DNA from: Hyperoodon ampullatus
Lineage: Eukaryota > Chordata > Mammalia > Artiodactyla > Ziphiidae
Assembly: GCA_949752795.1 (NCBI GenBank)
Contig: CATKHW010000009.1
Coordinates: 372,001-436,000, forward strand
DNA length: 64,000 nt
Direction of reading: 5' to 3'
Made by a program: the position numbers and the translations under genes. Of this stretch, positions 56,101 through 64,000 are shown piece by piece. Below the pieces are notes generated by a model. The model had not been told where the DNA came from. It saw only the letters and a list, made by a program, of their open reading frames with translations, and made no database searches. Position 1 is the first letter of the stretch. Each line of letters opens with the position of its first letter.

Positions 56101-59100
56101 TGGTCTTTTCAACACAATGCTCAACGGTCTTGCTATCACAATTCTCCATGCCCTGTTCATCACAATGCTCCATGTCCCATGTCATTACAATTCTCCACGT
56201 CTTTGTCATCACAGTGCTTCGTGACACTTCTCATCACAATGTTACAGGAACATGTCATCACAATTCTCCATATACTTGTCATCGCAATGCTCTATGACCC
56301 CTGTCATAGCAAGCTCCATGTGCTTGTCATCACAATGCTTCACGACGTTGTCATCAAAATTCTCAATGGCCCTTGTCATCACAATGCTCCATGCCCTTGT
56401 CATCACAATGCTCCATGACCCTTGTCATCACAATGTTCCAAGCCCTTGTCATCAAAATGCTCCATTACATTTGTCATCACAATCCTCCATGACACTTGGT
56501 ATCAAAATGCTCCATGCCATTGTCATCACAATGGACAATGATATGTCATCACAATGCTCCCTAACACCTGTCTTCACAATACTCCATGACCTTGTCATCA
56601 CAATGTTCCATGCCTTTGTCATCACAATGCGCCCTGCCCACTCTCATCACAATAATCCATAAATCTTGTCAGAGCAATGCTCCATTACCCCTTTCATCAC
56701 AATGCTCCGTGACTCCAGTCATCACAATGCTTCAAGACTGATCTCATCACAATGCTCCATGACCTCTGTCATCACAATTCTCCAAAACCCTCTGATCACA
56801 ATGTTCCATAACACTTGTCATCACAATACCCCATGACGGTTGTCATCACAATTATGCAAGGTCTTCTCATCACAATGCTCCATGACCTTTGTCACCACAA
56901 TGCTCAATAACTTTTCATCGCAATGCTCCCTGACACTTGTCCTCAGTATGCTCCTTGAACACTGTCATGACAAGGATCCATGCCTATTTCATCACAATGA
57001 TCCATTCCCTTTTCATTACAATGCTCCAAGACCCCTGTTATCACAATGCTCTGTGACTTCAGTCATCAGAAAGCTTCATGACATTTGTCATCACAATGGT
57101 CCATGACCTGCTCACAGAAAGCTCTGTGACCTTTGTCACCCCAATGCTCCATGAAATTTTTATCACAATGCTCTGTGACCCTTGTCATCACAAATCTCCA
57201 TGCCTTTGTCAGCACAATGCTCCATGACCCTTGACATCACGATGCTCGATACGCGTGTCAGCACAATGCTCCATAACCCATGTCATCACAATGCACCATG
57301 CACTTGTCATCACAATGCTCCACAACCTTGTCATCAAAACGCTCCATAAACCTTGTCATCACAATGTTCCATGCACTTCTCCTCAAAATGCCTTCTCACC
57401 ACTGATATCACAATGTTCCATCACTAGTCATCACAATACACCCTCACCCCTGTCATCACAATATTCCATGAACCCTGTAATCACAATTCTCCATTCCCTT
57501 GTCATCACAAAGCTCCATGATGCATGTCTTTAGAATGCTCCATTGCCTTCTCATCACAATGCTCCATGCCCTTGTCATCACAATGCTCGAACACCCCTGT
57601 AATCAAAATGCTCCATGCCCATTTTCATCTCAATGCACCATGAACCATGTCATCACAATGCACCGTGCCCCTCACCATAATATTTCATGCTATTGTCATC
57701 ACAATGAAATCAAAATGCTCAATGACCTCTGTCATCACAATGCACCAAACCCTTCTGATCATAATGTTCCATAACACTTGTCATCACAATGCCCCTTGAC
57801 ACTGGTCATCACAATTATCCATGGTCTTCTCATCAAAATGCTCCATGATCTTTGTCATCACAATGCTCAATACACTTATCATCAGAATGCTCCCTGACAG
57901 TTGTCAACAGTATGCTCCTTGAAACCTGTCATGACAAGGCTCCATGCATTTTTCATCAAAATGATCCATTCCCTTTTCATCACAATGCTCCAAGACCCCT
58001 GTAATCACAATGCTCCATGTCATTGTCATCACATAGCTCCATGACGCATGTCATCAGAATGCTCCATTGCCTTCTCATCACAATGCTCCATGCCCTTGTA
58101 ATCACATTGCTTCAAAGCCCCTGTAATCTCAATACTCCATGCAACTTTTCATCAGAATGCTCCATGCCCTTGTCATCACAATGCACCATGACCCTTGTCA
58201 TCGCAATGTTCCAAGGCCTTGTCATCAAAATGCTCCATTACCTTTGTCTTAACAATATTCAATGACTTTGTCACCACAGTGTTCCATGCCCTTGTCATCA
58301 CAATGTGCCATGCCCACTGTCATCACAATAATCCATGAAACATATCAGGCCTATGTTCCATGCCACTGTCATCACAATGCTCCATGCCCTTGTCATTACA
58401 ATGCTCCATGCCCCCTGTCATCACAATGCTCCGTGACTCCAGTCATCACAATGCTTCATGACCTTTGTCCTCACAATGGTCCATGCCCTTGTAACACAAG
58501 GCTCTGTGACCTTTGTCACCACAATGCTCCATTCCCTTGTCATCTCAATGCTCCATGCCCACTGTCATCACAATAATCCATGAATCTTGTCAGACCAATG
58601 TTCCATGCCCCTGTCATCACATTGCTCCATGCCCTTGTCATCAAAATGCTCCAGGACCCCTGACATCACAATGCTCCTTGACTCCAGTCATCACAATGAT
58701 TCATGACCTTTCTCATCACAATGATCCACGCCCTCGTCACACAAGGCGCTGAGATCTTTGTCACCACAATGCTCCATGAAATTTTCATCACAATGCTCCA
58801 CATCATTTTCATCACTATGCTCCATAAAACTTGTCACCACAATGCTCCATGCACTTATCCTCAAAATGCTCTCTCACCACCTATATCACAATGTTCCATC
58901 ACTCGTCATCACAATACTCCCTCACCCCTGTCATCACAGTGTTCCATGACCCCTGTCATCACAGTGCTACATGCCCTTATCTTCACAATGCACCATGACC
59001 TTGTCACCAGAATGTGCCATGCCCACTGTCATCAAAATAAACCATGAAACTTGTCAGAACAATGCACCATGCCCCTGTCATCACAATGCTCCTTACCCTT

Positions 59101-59298
59101 GTCATTACAGTGCTCCGTGACTCCAGTCATCACAATGCTTCATGACCTTTTTCATCACAATGGTCCATGCCCTCGTCATCACAAGGCTGTGTGACCATTG
59201 TCACCACAATGCTCCATGAATTTTTCCTCACAATGCTCTGTGATCGTTGTCATCACAATGTTCCATGCCTTTTTCAGCACAATGCTCCATGACACTTG
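47101..59298 (+). repeat. 24/25-bp minisatellite array, right-central part
   Basis: About 500 units. GAAATCAAAATGC landmarks are at 47624, 48586, 51461 (GAAATTAAAATGC) and 57706. GTCATAGCAAGCTCC landmarks at 50306, 53274 and 56309 are about 3.0 kb apart, which shows a locally regular longer period. The segments 50050-50570, 52970-53540 and 56050-56580 are close copies. No gene or independent transposon is seen. Confidence 0.94.
53038..53133 (+). repeat. Local 48-bp (two-unit) tandem duplication
   Basis: A 48-base segment with TTGCTATCACAATTCTCC and GCCCTGTTCATCA is present twice (53038-53085 and 53086-53133) with about three differences. Sister blocks near 24450, 50120 and 56120 have one copy only. 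Confidence 0.85.
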
Positions 59299-61193
59299 TC
59301 ATCAAAATGCCCTCTCACGACTGGTATCACAATATTCCATCACTAGTCTTCACAATATTCCCACACCGCTGTCATCACAATGTTCCATGACCCCTATCAT
59401 CACAATGCTACATGCACTTATCATCAAAATGCTCCATGACCCCTGCCATCACAATGTTCCATAACCCCTGTCATCAAAATGCTACATTACCCATTTCATC
59501 TCAATGCTCCATGACCCGTGTCATCACAATTTTCCATAACCACTCTCATCAAAATGTTCCATGACCTTTTTCATCAAATTGCTCCATGAACCTATTATCA
59601 CAATGCTCGCTGCACTTCTCATCACAATGCACCACGACCTCGTCATCAAAATGCTCCATGACCTTTGTCATCACAAAGCTCCATGACCCTTGGCATCACA
59701 ATGCTCCATGCCATAGTCATCACAATGCTCCATGAAGCCTCTCATCACATTGCTCCATGCCCTTGTCATCACAAAGCTCCATGACGCTTGTGATCCCAAT
59801 GCTCGATGCCTTTCTCATCACAATGTTCCATGCCCTTGTCATTATAATCCTCCATGACCCATGTATCAAAGTGTTCTGTGCCCTTGTCATTACCATCCTC
59901 CATGACCCATGTATCAAAGTGTTCTGTGCCCTTGTCATCACAATGCTCCATGCCCACTCTCATCATAATAATCCATGAAATATTTCAGACCAGTGCTCCA
60001 TGCCCTTGTCATCACAATGCTCCATTACCCATGTCATAACAATGCTCCATGACCCCTGCCATCACAATGTTCCACGGCCTTGTCATCACAAGACTCCATG
60101 ACACTTGTCATCACAATGTTCCAAGACACTGTAATCACAATTCTCCATACACTTGTCATCACAAAGCTCCATGACGCATGTCATCAGAATGCTCCATGGC
60201 CTTCTCATTTACGATGCTCCATGCCCTCATCATCACAATGCTCCAAGACCCCTTTAATCACAATGCTCCATGCCCCTTTTCATCTCAATGCTCCATGAAC
60301 CGTGTCATCACAATGCACCATGCCCGTCATCATAATGCTTCATGCAATTGTCATCAAAATGAAATAAAAACGCTCCAGGACCTCTGTCATCACAATGCTC
60401 CAAACCCTTGTGATCACAATGTTCCATAACACTTGTCATCACAATGCCCCATGACGCGCATCATCACAATTATCCATGGTCTTCTATTCACAATACTCCA
60501 TGACCTTTGTCATCACAATGCTCAATACACTTGTCATCACAATGCTCCCTGACACTTGTCGTCAGTATGCTCCTTGAAACCTATCATGACAAGGCTCCAT
60601 GCCTTTTTAATCACAATGATCCATGCCCTTTTCCTGACAATGCTCCAAGACCCCTGTAATCACAATGCTCCATGCCCTTGTCATCACAAAGCTTCATGAC
60701 ATATGTTTTCAGAATGCTCCATGGCCTTCTCATCACCATGCTCCATGCGCTTTTCATCACAAAGCTCCTTTCCCTTGTCATCAAATTGCCCCATGACCCC
60801 TGTCATCACAATACTCCTTGAATAGTTTCAGCCCAATGCTCCATGACCGTCTCATCACAATGCTCCATGACCCCTGTCATCACAATGCTCCGTGCCTCCA
60901 GTCATCACAATGCTTCATGACTTTTGTTATCAGAATGGTCCATGCCCTTGTCACACAAGGCTCTGTGTCATTTGTCATCACAATGCTCCATGAACATTTC
61001 ATCACAATGCACAATGCATTTGTCAGCACAATGATCCATGACCCTTGTCATCAAAATGCTCCATGTGCTTGTCATCACAATGCTCCTTGACCCATGGCAT
61101 CACAATGTACCATGTGCTTGTCATCACAATGCTTCACATCATAGTCATCACAATGCTCCATAAACCTTGTCATCACAATGTTCCATGCACTTC
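59299..61193 (+). repeat. 1.9-kb higher-order repeat, copy A
   Basis: Begins TCATCAAAATGCCCTCTCACG. The same string recurs at 61194 (1895 bases on), and a diverged version is at 63115. From 59299 to about 60515 the match to copy B is almost perfect (I notice about four differences). From about 60516 the two copies differ at roughly one base in fifteen. Confidence 0.88.
59833..59928 (+). repeat. Local 48-bp duplication inside copy A
   Basis: CCCTTGTCATTATAATCC through AAAGTGTTCTGTG (59833-59880) is repeated directly at 59881-59928. The same double structure is present in the next higher-order copy at 61728-61823. The third copy (about 63650) and blocks elsewhere have a single version, so the doubling came before the A-B duplication but after the split from copy C. 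Confidence 0.82.
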
Positions 61194-63114
61194 TCATCAA
61201 AATGCCCTCTCACGACTGGTATCACAATATTCCATCACTAGTCTTCACAATATTCCCACACCGCTGTCATCACAATGTTCCATGACCCCTATCATCACAA
61301 TGCTACATGCACTTATCATCAAAATGCTCCATGACCCCTGCCATCACAATGTTCCATAACCCCTGTCATCAAAATGCTACATTACCCATTTCATCTCAAT
61401 GCTCCATGACCCGTGTCATCACAATTTTCCATAACCACTCTCATCAAAATGTTCCATGACCTTTTTCATCAAATTGCTCCATGAACCTATTATCACAATG
61501 CTCGCTGCACTTCTCATCACAACGCACCACGACCTCGTCATCAAAATGCTCCATGACCTTTGTCATCACAAAGCTCCATGACCCTTGGCATCACAATGCT
61601 CCATGCCATAGTCATCACAATGCTCCATGAAGCCTCTCATCACATTGCTCCATGCCCTTGTCATCACAAAGCTCCATGACGCTTGTGATCCCAATGCTCG
61701 ATGCCTTTCTCATCACAATGTTCCATGCCCTTGTCATTACAATCCTCCATGACCTATGTATCAAAGTGTTCTGTGCCCTTGTCATTACCATCCTCCATGA
61801 CCCATGTATCGAAGTGTTCTGTGCCCTTGTCATCACAATGCTCCATGCCCACTCTCATCATAATAATCCATGAAATATTTCAGACCAGTGCTCCATGCCC
61901 TTGTCATCACAATGCTCCATTACCCATGTCATAACAATGCTCCATGACCCCTGCCATCACAATGTTCCACGGCCTTGTCATCACAAGACTCCATGACACT
62001 TGTCATCACAATGTTCCAAGACACTGTAATCACAATTCTCCATACACTTGTCATCACAAAGCTCCATGACGCATGTCATCAGAATGCTCCATGGCCTTCT
62101 CATTTACGATGCTCCATGCCCTCATCATCACAATGCTCCAAGACCCCTTTAATCACAATGCTCCATGCCCCTTTTCATCTCAATGCTCCATGAACCGTGT
62201 CATCACAATGCACCATGCCCGTCATCATAATGCTTCATGCAATTGTCATCAAAATGAAATAAAAACGCTCCAGGACCTCTGTCATCACAATGCTCCAAAC
62301 CCTTGTGATCACAATGTTCCATAACACTTGTCATCACAATGCCCCATGACGCGCATCATCACAATTATCCATGGTCTTCTATTCACAATACTCCATGACC
62401 TTTGTCATCACAATGCTCAATACACTTTTCATCACAATGTTCCCTGACACTTGTCGTCAGTATGCTCCTTGAACCCTGTCATGACAAGGCTCCATGCCTT
62501 TTTAATCACAATGATCCATGCCCTTTTCCTCACAATGCTCCAAGACCCCTGTAATCACAATGCTCCATGCCCTTGTCATCCCAAAGCTTCATGACACATG
62601 ACTTCAGAATTCTCCATGGCCTTCTCATCACCATGCTCCATGCCCTTTTCATCACAATGCTCCATTCCCTTGTCATCAAAATGCCTCATGAGCGCTGTCA
62701 TCACAATACTCGATGAACATTTTCAGCCCAATGCTCCATGACCTTCTCATCACAATGCCCCATGAACCCTGTCATCACAATGCTCCATGACCCCTGTCAT
62801 CCCAATGCTCCGTGACTCCAGTCATCAAAATGCTTCATGACCTTTGTCATCACAATGGTCCATGCCCTTGTCACACAAGGCTCTGTGACCTTTGTCACCA
62901 CAATGCTCACTGAAATATTCATCACAATGATCTCTGATCCTTGTCATCAAAATGCACCATGCCTTTGTCAGCACAATGATCCATGACACTTGTCATCACA
63001 ATGCTCCATGCGCTTTTCAGCACAATGCTTTTTGACACATGTCATCACAATGATCCTCATCTGTGTCACCACAATGCTCCATAAACAGTGTCATCACAAT
63101 GCTCCATGCATTTC
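61194..63114 (+). repeat. 1.9-kb higher-order repeat, copy B
   Basis: Copy of 59299-61193 with near identity up to about 62410 and clearly lower similarity after that. Its length to the start of copy C is 1921 bases, 26 more than copy A (about one unit). Confidence 0.86.
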
Positions 63115-64000
63115 TCATCAAAATGCTCTCTCACCACTGATATCACAATGTTTCTTCACTAGTCTTCACTATACTACCTCACCCCTGTCATCACAATGTT
63201 CCATGACCCCTATCATCACAATGCTACATGCACTTATCATTAAATGCTCCATGACCCATGACATCACAATGTTCCATAAACCCTGTCATCAAAATACTCC
63301 AATAGCCTTTTCATCACAATGCTCCATGACCCCTGACACCACAATTTTCCATAACCACTCTCATCAAAATGTTCCATGACCTTTTTCATCAAATTGCTCT
63401 ATGACCCTGTTATCACAATGCTCCCTGCCCTTCTCATCACAATGCATGTCGAACTTGTCATCAAAATGCTCCATGACCTTTGTCATCAAAAAGCTCCATG
63501 ACCCTTAGCATCACAATGCTCCATGCCATTGTCATCACAATGCTCTATGAAGCCTCTCATCACATTGCTCCATGCCCTTGTCATCAAAAAGCTCCATGAC
63601 GCTTGTGATCCCAATGCTTGATGCCCTTCTCATCACAATGCTTCATTCCCTTGTCATTACAATCCACCATGATCCATGTATCAAAGTGTTCCGTGCCCTT
63701 GTCATCACAATAATCCATGAAACTTTTCAGACCAATTCTCCATGCCCTTGTCATCACGACGCACCATTACCACTGTCATAACACTGCTCCATGACACCTG
63801 CCCAAACAAGGTTCCACGACCTTGTAATCACAAGACTCCATGACAATTTTCATCACAATGCTCCAAGACAATGTAATCACAATTGTCCTTGCCCATGTCT
63901 CACAAAGATCCATGACACATGTAATCAGAATGCTCCATGGCCTTCTCATTCACTATGCTCCATACCCTTGTCATCACAATGCTCCAAGGCTCCTGTAATG
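63115..64000 (+). repeat. 1.9-kb higher-order repeat, copy C (partial, diverged)
   Basis: Starts TCATCAAAATGCTCTCTCACC and follows the same block order as copies A and B with many substitutions and small length changes. It runs off the right edge of the window, so the array continues. Confidence 0.75.

Noticed and set aside
1..64000. CRISPR array
   Set aside because: There is regular short-repeat spacing, but the spacers are variants of one sequence and not unique, there are no cas genes, and the SINE shows a mammalian genome.
1..64000. Cysteine/histidine-rich zinc-finger-like protein (CHHNAPCPCHHNAP pattern)
   Set aside because: The pattern is one frame of the repeat unit. It changes frame every few units, and the C-H spacing does not fit a known finger.

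Overview
The window is non-coding, satellite-rich mammalian DNA, almost certainly from a cetacean. The main species clue is a single SINE at 12603-12825 on the minus strand. It has a tRNA-derived head with A and B boxes, a body I recognise as the cetacean CHR (tRNA-Glu-derived) family, and an A-rich tail. I found no protein-coding gene, no stand-alone RNA gene and no bacterial feature.

Layout. (1) 1-2310, 9083-12587 and 12841-64000 form one enormous minisatellite (about 57 kb inside the window, open at both ends). Its unit is 24 or 25 bases: a conserved core TCATCACAATGCTCC followed by a 9-base (ATGCCCTTG type) or 10-base (ATGACCCCTG type) variable spacer. All units run in the same direction. 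(2) 2311-9082 is a separate satellite set into this array: three full monomers and one truncated monomer of about 1737 bp, head to tail. Each carries a nearly perfect 72-bp palindrome. Each also carries a stretch resembling a LINE-1 3' untranslated region, which is cut short in the last monomer. The monomer length and the host suggest the 'common cetacean satellite', but I could not check this. (3) 12588-12840 is the CHR SINE with a 14-15 bp target-site duplication, inserted into the 24-bp array.

Above the 24/25-bp unit there is an irregular higher-order organisation. Recognisable blocks of tens of units recur every 0.9-6 kb in the same orientation. Two expansions look recent: a 2267-bp tandem duplication (31894-34160 and 34161-36400) and a 1895-bp repeat (59299 and 61194 onward) whose first 1.2 kb is almost identical. 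Several 48-49 bp two-unit duplications show the array also grows by small slippage or unequal exchange.

The many short open frames are a by-product of the repeat. The 24-base unit has no stop codon in any plus-strand frame and encodes eight residues per unit. Each 25-base unit shifts the frame, and the spacer starting ATGAC brings in TGA, which is why frame after frame ends in the same few residues. I treat none of them as genes. The most unusual features are the size and structure of the mixed 24/25-bp array, its junctions with the 1.74-kb palindrome-bearing satellite, and the recent segmental expansions.
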